NCBI GenBank assembly: GCA_964576115.1
Contig: CAZNUA010000057.1
Location: 1 to 18,980, forward strand
Reading direction: 5' to 3'
DNA length: 18,980 nt
Source: CAYSYY01 sp964576115 [NCBI: uncultured Gemmatimonadota bacterium]
Lineage (GTDB): Bacteria; Blakebacterota; Blakebacteria; Blakebacterales
In this document: positions 8,557 through 17,733 of the stretch, one piece after another
Layout: every line of letters begins with the position of its first letter
How positions within the stretch are numbered: the stretch's first letter is position 1
The notes under the pieces: generated by a model
The model's database searches: none
What the model saw: only the letters and a program-made list of their open reading frames with translations
What the model was told of the DNA's origin: nothing
Program-made: the position numbers and the translations under genes

Positions 8557-8918
8557 GATCAGGTTGTCCTCCAGCTTGAATCCCGGTCACCATCATCCGT
8601 CATTGGACTGAGAGATGCCGGTGCTCCCCACGCGGGATCATATCGTACGGGTCACAAGGGCGGTACTGTTGATGGCATCTGATACGCAGAAACGCATCCC
8701 TCTGTTTAAATAAACCGGGAAACCTGTTGTGCAATAATTTTATAAAAGAGTCGTAGTGTGGTTGCGTCATGAGGAAACTTCACAGCCCTCCCAGACGTAC
8801 CAGAAGATGATCGCGGGCCGGTTCACGTACGGGTTCGCACACACATTCCCGGACCTCATCGAGCGGTACCGTGTGGGGGATGCAGGCCGGATCTGTTTGA
8901 GAACAGATGGAGTCTGCC
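8557..8918. promoter_or_regulatory. Divergent intergenic region between two ADOP permeases
   Basis: A 362-bp gap without a credible gene. It contains an AT-rich island (about 8700-8755) that stands out against the GC-rich surroundings. On the minus strand, TTGCAC (8729-8734) and TATTTA (8707-8712), 16 apart, are a weak promoter candidate for the leftward permease. The 9-mer CGTACGGGT occurs twice (8644-8652 and 8826-8834). A perfect 7-bp inverted repeat lies at 8891-8908, right before the rightward gene. An open frame crossing the plus strand here continues into the permease in another frame and looks spurious. Confidence 0.45.
8891..8908 (+). promoter_or_regulatory. Perfect inverted repeat just upstream of the ADOP start
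   Basis: ATCTGTT, loop TGAG, AACAGAT: a perfect 7-bp stem with a 4-base loop. Its right arm ends on the T of an in-frame upstream ATG (8907) and abuts the GGAG ribosome site of ATG 8919. It could be an RNA hairpin affecting initiation or an operator for a dimeric protein. It does not match the CTGT-N8-ACAG LexA spacing. Confidence 0.5.
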
Positions 8919-11369
<2,451 letters not shown>

Positions 11370-11520
11370 GAAGGGAAGCGTGCCCGCCGATCGGGATAGC
11401 GGAGATATTCGCGAACGTCGTTGTGAATGTGCGGGATAATCCGCAACGTTATGTATGATTGTATGGTATATCCGGGTTGTAGAGCCTATCCGGGAGGGCA
11501 GTCGGGTACAGGAAAAGAGA
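11370..11520 (+). promoter_or_regulatory. Leader region of the porin-VOC gene pair
   Basis: This 151-bp gap becomes AT-richer just before the porin. It holds a small hairpin TGCGG-GATAAT-CCGCA (11430-11445) and, close by, TATGTAT and GTATGGTATA (about 11450-11470) that could serve as -10 elements. No clear -35 was found. The hairpin might end the upstream ADOP transcript but has no T tract. Confidence 0.3.
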
Positions 11521-12996
11521 ATGACACCGATGCGATCACACTTGAAGAGGACTTTCAGCAAGAGAAACTTCAGCCGGTTCATGGTCGTTCTGCTCGGTTT
11601 CTGCGTCGGACTCGGTGCGAAGGCCCAGGAATCCGGCGGAATTCAGGTGGGCGTCGGCCGGAGCGGTAGCTGGCAGCAGCAACTGCGTAACAGCCTGAAC
11701 GAGAAAGGGATATATCTGAGTCTGGTCTATACCGGCGATGCCGTTGCTACTCTCACCGGCGGGAACCGGCGCGGACTGACCGGACTCGGCGTGGCCGACA
11801 TCATCGCTCTGGTCGAGCTCGAGCCCGTGCTGGGATGGCGCAACGCTACCCTCGGGATCGACCTGGTGGGCATTCACGGCCAGGATCCCGGACGTTATAC
11901 CGGCGACCTGCAGGGGGTCAGCAACATCGCAGCGCCTGCGGCGGTGCGGTTGTACGAGTGGTGGATACAGCAGCGACTCTTCTCCGATCGGCTTTCGGTT
12001 CTGGCGGGAGCGTACGACCTGAACGCGTCCTTCGATGTCATCGAGACCGGTGTTCTTTTCCTCAACGGTTCGGCGGGTATGGGACCCGATTTCGCCGCCC
12101 ACGGCCGCAACGGCGCACCGACCTACCCCTATCCCGCCCTGGGAGTGAGGGTGGGAACCAGGCTCTCGGAGCGGCTGTCCCTGCAGGCCGCCCTGACCGA
12201 CGGCGTGCCGGGCGATCCGCGCGATCCGGAATCCACCAGCTTCCGCTTCGCGACCGGCGAGGGCGTCCTGCTCTGCGCCGAGCTGGATTATGTCGTGGGA
12301 ACCGAACAGCTGACCGTGCTTCCGCCCGTTTCCCGTCGGGTTCAGAACCGCCGGGGCCGGGTCGGTTTCCCGCGCGGCCGGGGATGGGGGGGAGAGCGAG
12401 GTTCGGGATCGGGCCGCGGCTGGGGAGCGGGCCGGGGCTGGGGCCGTTTCCGGGGCGGTCTGGAAGAGCCGGGGATCGAGGTTCCCGCCGAGACCTACCG
12501 CAAAGTCGCCCTGGGACTCTGGCGGTCGACTTGCGAGTTCATGACCGCGCCCCCGCCCGGGGGGCCGGGCACCGGCCTTCAGAAGGGCACCTGGGGGGGC
12601 TACCTGCTGGCCGAGCGGATTCTCTCCTTTACACCGGAGGAACCCGGGCGGTACGTCAGCGGATTCGTGCGGGCCGGTTTCGCCGACCACCGTGTCAATC
12701 CGGTCGACGCCTACATCGGCCTGGGGATCGTCCGCTCACAGGCCTTCATCGGACACGACCAGGACCAGATCGGGTTGGCTTTGATGGCGGCTCACGCGGG
12801 TGATCCCGTGCAGGCTGCAGCGGGAACCGGTGGGGGGAGCCATGACTGGGAGATCGCCTGCGAGCTGACCTGGCGGACCCGCATCAACGCCTGGTTCGCG
12901 CTGCAGCCCGACCTGCAGTACATTATGCATCCGGGATGCGACCCCGCCCGGGCAAACGCCCTGGTCATTGGTCTCCGGATGGAGCTGGCCCTGTGA
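11521..12996 (+). CDS. OprB-family outer-membrane porin with Gly/Arg/Trp-rich insert
   Basis: A 491-aa protein. A signal peptide lies at about 20-36 (MVVLLGFCVGLGAKAQ, cleavage likely after AKA or AQ). The mature part resembles carbohydrate-selective OprB porins: a conserved centre AYDLNASFDVIETGVLFLNG followed by GPDFAAHGRNGAPTYPYPALGVRV (about 164-211), alternating strands ending in aromatic residues, and a C-terminal section with YLLAERILSF and VNPVDAYIGLGIV. OprB proteins let sugars or related small solutes cross the outer membrane. Residues 272-313 form a low-complexity segment of 42 residues with about 16 Gly, 12 Arg and 3 Trp, not expected in the family and probably a loop. The start at 11521 is favoured over an upstream in-frame ATG (11455), which would put 22 extra residues before an ordinary signal. 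Its stop overlaps the VOC lipoprotein gene. Confidence 0.85.
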   Translation: MTPMRSHLKRTFSKRNFSRFMVVLLGFCVGLGAKAQESGGIQVGVGRSGSWQQQLRNSLNEKGIYLSLVYTGDAVATLTGGNRRGLTGLGVADIIALVELEPVLGWRNATLGIDLVGIHGQDPGRYTGDLQGVSNIAAPAAVRLYEWWIQQRLFSDRLSVLAGAYDLNASFDVIETGVLFLNGSAGMGPDFAAHGRNGAPTYPYPALGVRVGTRLSERLSLQAALTDGVPGDPRDPESTSFRFATGEGVLLCAELDYVVGTEQLTVLPPVSRRVQNRRGRVGFPRGRGWGGERGSGSGRGWGAGRGWGRFRGGLEEPGIEVPAETYRKVALGLWRSTCEFMTAPPPGGPGTGLQKGTWGGYLLAERILSFTPEEPGRYVSGFVRAGFADHRVNPVDAYIGLGIVRSQAFIGHDQDQIGLALMAAHAGDPVQAAAGTGGGSHDWEIACELTWRTRINAWFALQPDLQYIMHPGCDPARANALVIGLRMELAL

Positions 12997-13952
12997 GAAT
13001 CCGAACGATCGTTCTCCTGCCTTTCGTTCTCGTCGCCATCGGCTGTTCGCGCGACAGGGTGAACGAAGGCATGAATCCGGCCGCAGAGTTCGGCCTCACC
13101 GCTACCAATGCTTTCTTCTACTACCACGATCTCGAGCGGGCCGCCGATTTCTATACCCGCACCCTCGGTCTGCGGCTGGTTGCGGACTACGGTTTTGCAA
13201 AGATCGTGCAGGTGGCGTCGACCTCATACCTGACCCTGGTAGACGGCACCGCGGGTATGCATTCGCCCGACGAACCGAAAACCGTGGCCCTGGCGCTCGT
13301 TACCGATCAGCTCGAGGAGTGGTACGCCTATCTGCGAGGTGAGGAGGTCGGCCTGCGGCACGACTTCAATCCCGTCGCCGGCCGACCCCACCACGGCTTC
13401 GTGGTTCTCGATCCGGAGGGATACTACCTGGAGTTCGAGCGGTTCAACGAGCATCCCGAGAACGAGCGCTTCATGCCGCGGCTCGATGCTCTCGAGACAC
13501 TCGCACCGGCGAGCGGGCAGGAGACCACCGTTCCTCCTGGGCTCGGTTTCAAAGCCACCGTGCTCTGGCTCTACTACCGTGACTGCGACGCCATCCGGGC
13601 CTTTTGGGCCGACACGGTGGGTTTCGAGGAGGTGGTCGATCAGGGCTGGGCCTGGATCTGCCAGGCTTCTCCTTCCGGTTTCATCGGACCGGTGGATGAA
13701 ACACGGGGTATGCACAACTGGACGGCCGAGAAAGCCGTCACGGTCTCCTTTCTGACCGACGACCTGGAGGGCTGGTTTGAGCACGTACGGGAGACCGGCG
13801 CCTTCGATCTGCGTCATACCGACATCCAGGTCGATGACGAGGGACGCTATCGCGCCTTCGTGGGCTATGATCCCGAGGGGTATTACCTCGAGTTCGATAC
13901 GTTCCTGCCGCACACCATGAATACCGGATTGCTGGAATCGCTCGGGCGCTGA
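12993..13952 (+). CDS. Probable lipoprotein with two tandem glyoxalase/VOC domains
   Basis: A 319-aa protein. A short hydrophobic signal ends in LVAIGC, with Cys18 as the probable lipidation site; the -3 residue is Ala, tolerated but not ideal. Two VOC domains follow, at about 37-152 and 185-305. Both carry DPEGYYLEF (140-148 and 293-301), whose Glu is the usual C-terminal metal ligand of the fold, and both have the early helix pattern (LERAADFYTRTLGL; CDAIRAFWADTVGF). VOC proteins include glyoxalases, ring-cleaving dioxygenases and binding proteins; which applies is unknown. The start is a GTG whose last bases form the porin stop (GTGA overlap), with GGAG 8 bases upstream inside the porin gene. 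A longer frame from ATG 12936 lacks a signal at its start and is rejected. Location is inferred as periplasmic, anchored to a membrane. Confidence 0.85.
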   Translation: MRIRTIVLLPFVLVAIGCSRDRVNEGMNPAAEFGLTATNAFFYYHDLERAADFYTRTLGLRLVADYGFAKIVQVASTSYLTLVDGTAGMHSPDEPKTVALALVTDQLEEWYAYLRGEEVGLRHDFNPVAGRPHHGFVVLDPEGYYLEFERFNEHPENERFMPRLDALETLAPASGQETTVPPGLGFKATVLWLYYRDCDAIRAFWADTVGFEEVVDQGWAWICQASPSGFIGPVDETRGMHNWTAEKAVTVSFLTDDLEGWFEHVRETGAFDLRHTDIQVDDEGRYRAFVGYDPEGYYLEFDTFLPHTMNTGLLESLGR

Positions 13953-14071
13953 GCGTCTGCCGGCGTGAAGCCAACGGTCGGGATCATTGCACGATAGAAC
14001 AGAGACGCGGTATCCACGTGTACAGACCATTCCATGTCCCGCCCACTCATTCCAGCGGGGGGTTTGAGACC

Positions 14072-16963
14072 ATGTGTTCTTCACGAATACAGACGACGAT
14101 TCGACTGTTCCTGATCGCTGCGGTTGCGGTGACTGCGGTTCCGGTTTCAACTGCAGCGCAGGAAACAGAGCACCCGATTTTCGGACACTACAGCTGGCGC
14201 CAGATCGGGCCGGCTAACATGTCGGGCCGGGTCAGCGACCTGGCCGTACCGCCCGGCGGCGAGGCCTCGACCATCTACGTGGCCGCTGCGGCCGGGGGTG
14301 TGTGGAAGACGATCAATAACGGCACCACCTGGGAGCAGGTCTTCGAAGGGGGGAAAACGGCCGCGGTCGGCGATATCGCCATCGCCCCGTCGGATCCCGA
14401 TGTGATTTATCTCGGCATGGGCGAGCCGCACTCGCGAAACTCGATCAGCTGGGGGGACGGAGTCTGGCGTTCGACCGATGCCGGCGAGACCTGGGAGCAC
14501 CTGGGCCTGGAAGACACCCGTCACATCGGCCGGATCGCGGTCGACCCGCGCGACCCCGACGTGGTCTACGTGGCCGCGCTCGGCAATCTCTGGGACACCG
14601 GCGCGGGGGAGCGGGGTCTGTTCAAGTCCACCAACGGGGGACGGCGCTGGCGCAAACTGATGGGTTTCGATGACGGCACCGGTTTCTATGATGTCGCCCT
14701 CGATCCCTCCAACCCCGATATCGTCTGGGCCACCTCGTGGAAGCGGGATCGCAAGCCGTGGGTTTTCCTCTCAGGGGGCGGTCCGAACAACGGGATCTGG
14801 AAGTCCACCGACGGCGGCGACACCTTCACCCGTATTGAAGGCAACGGTCTGCCCCCAACCGATCAGAACGGCAAGACCAGTATCGAAATCTTCCCCGACG
14901 ATCCCCGGATCGTTTTCGCCCGGATTGAGAACTTCGCTACCGATCCCGACGCTCCCGAGCCGGAAATTCCGGAGGGGGTGCCTCAGGAGTTCCGGGGGCG
15001 GATGCGGGCTGCGCCGACCATGAACGGTACCTGGCGCACGACCGACGGCGGTCGCAGCTGGGAGCGTCTCGACCGGCGCAACGGCCGTCCCTTCTACTAC
15101 TGCCAGCTCCGAGTCGACCCCCACGACGCCAACACCGTCTACCTGATCGAGACCAACCTCTACCGGGTGGATGTCGACAAGGCGATGGAGTTCGTGGATG
15201 ACTACGAAAGCTCCGGGCGGGGCGGCTACGGCGGTTACGGCGGCGCCGGAGGCGGTGAGGACCGCGGGGTATACAACATCACCAACGGGCACCACGTCGA
15301 CTTCCACGCCATGTGGATCGACCCCTACAACAGCGATCACCTGGTCGTCGGTTCCGACGGCGGGGTGTCGGTCAGCTGGGACCGGGGCGAGAACTGGAAG
15401 TTCTGTGCCAATCTCTGCCTGGGGCAGTTCTACGCTGTCGGGTTCGATATGGCCCAGCCGTACAACGTCTACGGCGGCCTGCAGGACAACGGCACCTGGG
15501 GGGGGCCCCACCACTCGCTGAGCTCACGTGGGATCCTGAACAAGCACTGGCGAAACTACTCGGGCGGCGACGGTTTCCACGCCCAGGTCGACCCGGTGGA
15601 TCCCGACATCGTTCTCTACTGCGAGAGCCAGGGGGGCAGTATGTCGCGGATCAACATCCGGACCGGCGAATCATCCCGGATAGTGCCCCAGGCGCCCCGC
15701 GAGATGCGACAGCCACGCGGCGAGGCGAGCGAGCAGCAGCGCCAGATGATGGCCCGCATGGGCATGGGCGGGATGGGGCGGTCGAATATCGTGCCGGCCC
15801 CCGAACCGGGGACGCGCTTCCGCTTCAACTGGAGCACGCCGATCGTCATGTCGCCCCACAATCCGCGCACCATCTTCTTCGGCGGCCAGTATCTGTTCAA
15901 GAGCGTGAACCGGGGCGAGACCTGGTCGATCATCAGTCCCGATCTGACGACCAATGACCCCGAGAAGTACGAGGCCCAAAACCGGGGCGATTCGTCGACC
16001 GGGGCCGAGAACCACTGCACCATCATCACCATCGGGGAATCGCCGCTCGTGCCGGGACTGATCTGGGCCGGAACCGATGATGGTCTGGTGCACGTGACCC
16101 GGGATGGTGGGGTGAGCTGGACCGAGGTAACCGGCAATGTCCCCGGCGTGCCTGCCAACACCTGGGTCAGCCGGGTGCGGCCGAGCGCCTTCGAAGCCGG
16201 TCGTTGCTATGTAACCTTCGACGGCCACCGCTTCGGAGACATCGCAACCTATGTGTTCCGGACCGACGATTACGGTCAGACCTTTACCCGTCTGAGCGAA
16301 GGTCTGCCGAACGACGATCCGGCCTATGTCATCACCGAAGACCCCGAGATCGCCAACCTGGTGTACCTGGGGACCGAACGGGGGATCTACGCCTCGGTCG
16401 ATGCGGGGATGAGCTGGACGCCCTTCAGCAACAATCTGCCGGTCGTGCCGGTCCACGATATCGTTGTGCACCCGCGCGATCGCGACCTCGTCATCGCTAC
16501 CCACGGTCTGGGGATCTGGGTCATGGATGACGTGGCCGGGCTGCAGTCGCTGACCCCCGAGGTGATGGACGAGGATTTCGCCCTGCTCGACATCCAGCCG
16601 GTCACGGTCTGGAACGTCGCCCGCGAGCAGGAGTACCCGGGCGACCAGGACTTCCAGGGCCGCAATCCCGCCGGCAACCTGAAGATCAACTACTGGTTGG
16701 GCTCGGAGGCCGGAACGGTGCAGATCACGATCACATCGGTCGACGGCGAGGTCGTGCGTCAGATGGAGGAGCCGGGCCGGGCGGGTCTGAACGTGGTCGA
16801 AGTGCCTCTGCGAGCGTCCTTCAGAATGGGGGGGATGCAGCGTGACCCGAACGCCCAGCGCCAGATGCCGCTGGGAGTGGGCAGCTATCGGCTGACTGTG
16901 ACCTGCGGCGAGATGTCTGAAACAACGGTCATCGAGTTCAAACCAGATCCACGGATCGGTTGA
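14072..16963 (+). CDS. Secreted BNR/sortilin (VPS10)-like beta-propeller protein
   Basis: A 963-aa protein with a signal peptide (about 1-30, ending VSTAAQ). About ten Asp-box (BNR) motifs of the S/T-x-D/N-x-G-x-x-W/F type are visible: near residues 80, 134, 186, 245, 323, 435, 611, 676, 730 and 775. This predicts one or two propellers like the sortilin/VPS10 and 'glycosyl hydrolase, BNR repeat' proteins of environmental bacteria. The role in those families is unclear; an enzyme cannot be claimed. Oddities are a Gly/Tyr-rich loop (about 382-395), a Met-rich loop (about 557-569, RQMMARMGMGGMGRS) and a C-terminal Ig-like segment (about 870-958) without a visible sorting tag. The frame extends to a GTG at 14018, but ATG 14072 directly precedes the signal peptide. 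It may be cotranscribed with the porin-VOC pair (119-bp gap). Confidence 0.85.
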   Translation: MCSSRIQTTIRLFLIAAVAVTAVPVSTAAQETEHPIFGHYSWRQIGPANMSGRVSDLAVPPGGEASTIYVAAAAGGVWKTINNGTTWEQVFEGGKTAAVGDIAIAPSDPDVIYLGMGEPHSRNSISWGDGVWRSTDAGETWEHLGLEDTRHIGRIAVDPRDPDVVYVAALGNLWDTGAGERGLFKSTNGGRRWRKLMGFDDGTGFYDVALDPSNPDIVWATSWKRDRKPWVFLSGGGPNNGIWKSTDGGDTFTRIEGNGLPPTDQNGKTSIEIFPDDPRIVFARIENFATDPDAPEPEIPEGVPQEFRGRMRAAPTMNGTWRTTDGGRSWERLDRRNGRPFYYCQLRVDPHDANTVYLIETNLYRVDVDKAMEFVDDYESSGRGGYGGYGGAGGGEDRGVYNITNGHHVDFHAMWIDPYNSDHLVVGSDGGVSVSWDRGENWKFCANLCLGQFYAVGFDMAQPYNVYGGLQDNGTWGGPHHSLSSRGILNKHWRNYSGGDGFHAQVDPVDPDIVLYCESQGGSMSRINIRTGESSRIVPQAPREMRQPRGEASEQQRQMMARMGMGGMGRSNIVPAPEPGTRFRFNWSTPIVMSPHNPRTIFFGGQYLFKSVNRGETWSIISPDLTTNDPEKYEAQNRGDSSTGAENHCTIITIGESPLVPGLIWAGTDDGLVHVTRDGGVSWTEVTGNVPGVPANTWVSRVRPSAFEAGRCYVTFDGHRFGDIATYVFRTDDYGQTFTRLSEGLPNDDPAYVITEDPEIANLVYLGTERGIYASVDAGMSWTPFSNNLPVVPVHDIVVHPRDRDLVIATHGLGIWVMDDVAGLQSLTPEVMDEDFALLDIQPVTVWNVAREQEYPGDQDFQGRNPAGNLKINYWLGSEAGTVQITITSVDGEVVRQMEEPGRAGLNVVEVPLRASFRMGGMQRDPNAQRQMPLGVGSYRLTVTCGEMSETTVIEFKPDPRIG

Positions 16964-17030
16964 GAGGAGCGTTGGACACTACGTAACCGAAACCAGTCTT
17001 GCCGGATTGAGGTATGGTATCGTAGCTTCA

Positions 17031-17060
17031 GAGCCCGCCGGGAGAAAACCCGGCGGGCTC
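17031..17060 (+). terminator. Perfect 12-bp hairpin after the BNR-propeller gene
   Basis: GAGCCCGCCGGG (17031-17042), loop AGAAAA, then CCCGGCGGGCTC (17049-17060): a perfect 12-bp GC-rich stem 67 bases after the propeller stop. It looks like a terminator, but no T run follows on either strand (the plus strand continues CGGGGAAGG). It may instead work with Rho, protect the 3' end of the upstream mRNA, or act in the leader of the next gene. Confidence 0.6.
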
Positions 17061-17127
17061 CGGGGAAGGGGCCGGATCTGTCCTATAGTACGGAAGCGAG
17101 TGCGGTTTGACATCTGAGGACAGTACT

Positions 17128-17721
17128 GTGGCGGTCATCGGCATCCCCCGCAGCGGGACGACCTGGCTCTTTCGCTCCCTGGCGGATCTGGAACCGGGCT
17201 CGACCGTTCCCAAAGGCGAACACTACCGCCGTCTGCCCTTCATCAAAGCTCACAGTCTGGCGCCACCGGAAACCTTCGGTGATCCGCGGGCGTCCGAACT
17301 CGCCGCTCACTGCGGGCGGGGGGGCAGGTGCATCTTCCTCTTCGGCGATCCGGTGGAGTCGGTGATCTCGACACGGATGCGCCGGTGGACCGCCGATCAC
17401 GCCATGAACTGCGGATTTTTCGAGCCGCTCGATTCAGCCGATATCTACTGCAGAGACTGCTTCAACTACGAGCGGATGTTCGACAGCTGGATGAAAACCC
17501 ACCGGTTCCCCGTTCTGGCTCTGCGCTATGAGACTGTCGGGCGGCATCTGGCCACGATCGAATCCTTCCTCGGTCGGGCGGTCCGATGGAATCCCCTGAA
17601 GACGCGCCGCCGATCGAACCGCCGCCGGGTCAGCCGCAGGGACCTGCGGACGATCGAAGAAACCTACGCAACGCTGATCGACAAGGTGAACACCGCCCCC
17701 GATATCAGTCACCGGGGCTGA
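17128..17721 (+). CDS. Small P-loop sulfotransferase-like protein
   Basis: A 197-aa protein. Its N-terminus AVIGIPRSGTTWLFRSL is the 5'-phosphosulfate-binding loop of PAPS-dependent sulfotransferases. FIKAH (about 38-42) resembles the family's substrate-side KxH segment. LFGDPVESVIS (71-81) stands where the 3'-phosphate motif usually reads RDPxD..xS; the usual Arg is Gly here. LALRYETVGRHLATIESFLG (130-149) matches the late YEDL..FLG segment. It is short for the family (usually about 250-350 aa) and ends in a very basic stretch (about 159-171) and a polar tail. GTG 17128 is chosen because GAGG lies 8 bases upstream; a TTG at 17107 in the same frame is the alternative. It converges on the next gene with a 12-bp gap. 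Activity is uncertain. Confidence 0.7.
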   Translation: MAVIGIPRSGTTWLFRSLADLEPGSTVPKGEHYRRLPFIKAHSLAPPETFGDPRASELAAHCGRGGRCIFLFGDPVESVISTRMRRWTADHAMNCGFFEPLDSADIYCRDCFNYERMFDSWMKTHRFPVLALRYETVGRHLATIESFLGRAVRWNPLKTRRRSNRRRVSRRDLRTIEETYATLIDKVNTAPDISHRG

Positions 17722-17733
17722 ATCGGGATACGA

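Noticed and set aside
7747-8682. A 311-aa plus-strand frame reaching into the divergent intergenic region
   Set aside because: Mostly antisense to the ADOP gene, with no recognisable motif and no signal or start context.
8891-8908. Possible LexA (SOS) box
   Set aside because: The arms match CTGT/ACAG, but the spacing is 6 rather than 8, and no DNA-repair gene is adjacent.
12334-12459. Frameshift in the porin as the cause of the Gly/Arg-rich segment
   Set aside because: The frame before and after the segment shows OprB-like sequence without a net shift, so one frameshift cannot explain it. A compensating pair is possible but not shown, so it was kept as an insert.
11536-12690. A 384-aa open frame on the minus strand opposite the porin
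   Set aside because: It mirrors a porin gene with recognisable OprB motifs and a signal peptide; no domain or ribosome site supports the antisense frame.
12936-12992. Longer start for the VOC lipoprotein
   Set aside because: It would place about 19 Arg/Pro/Gly-rich residues before the signal and overlap the porin by 61 bases; GTG 12993 has a ribosome site and the classic 4-base overlap.
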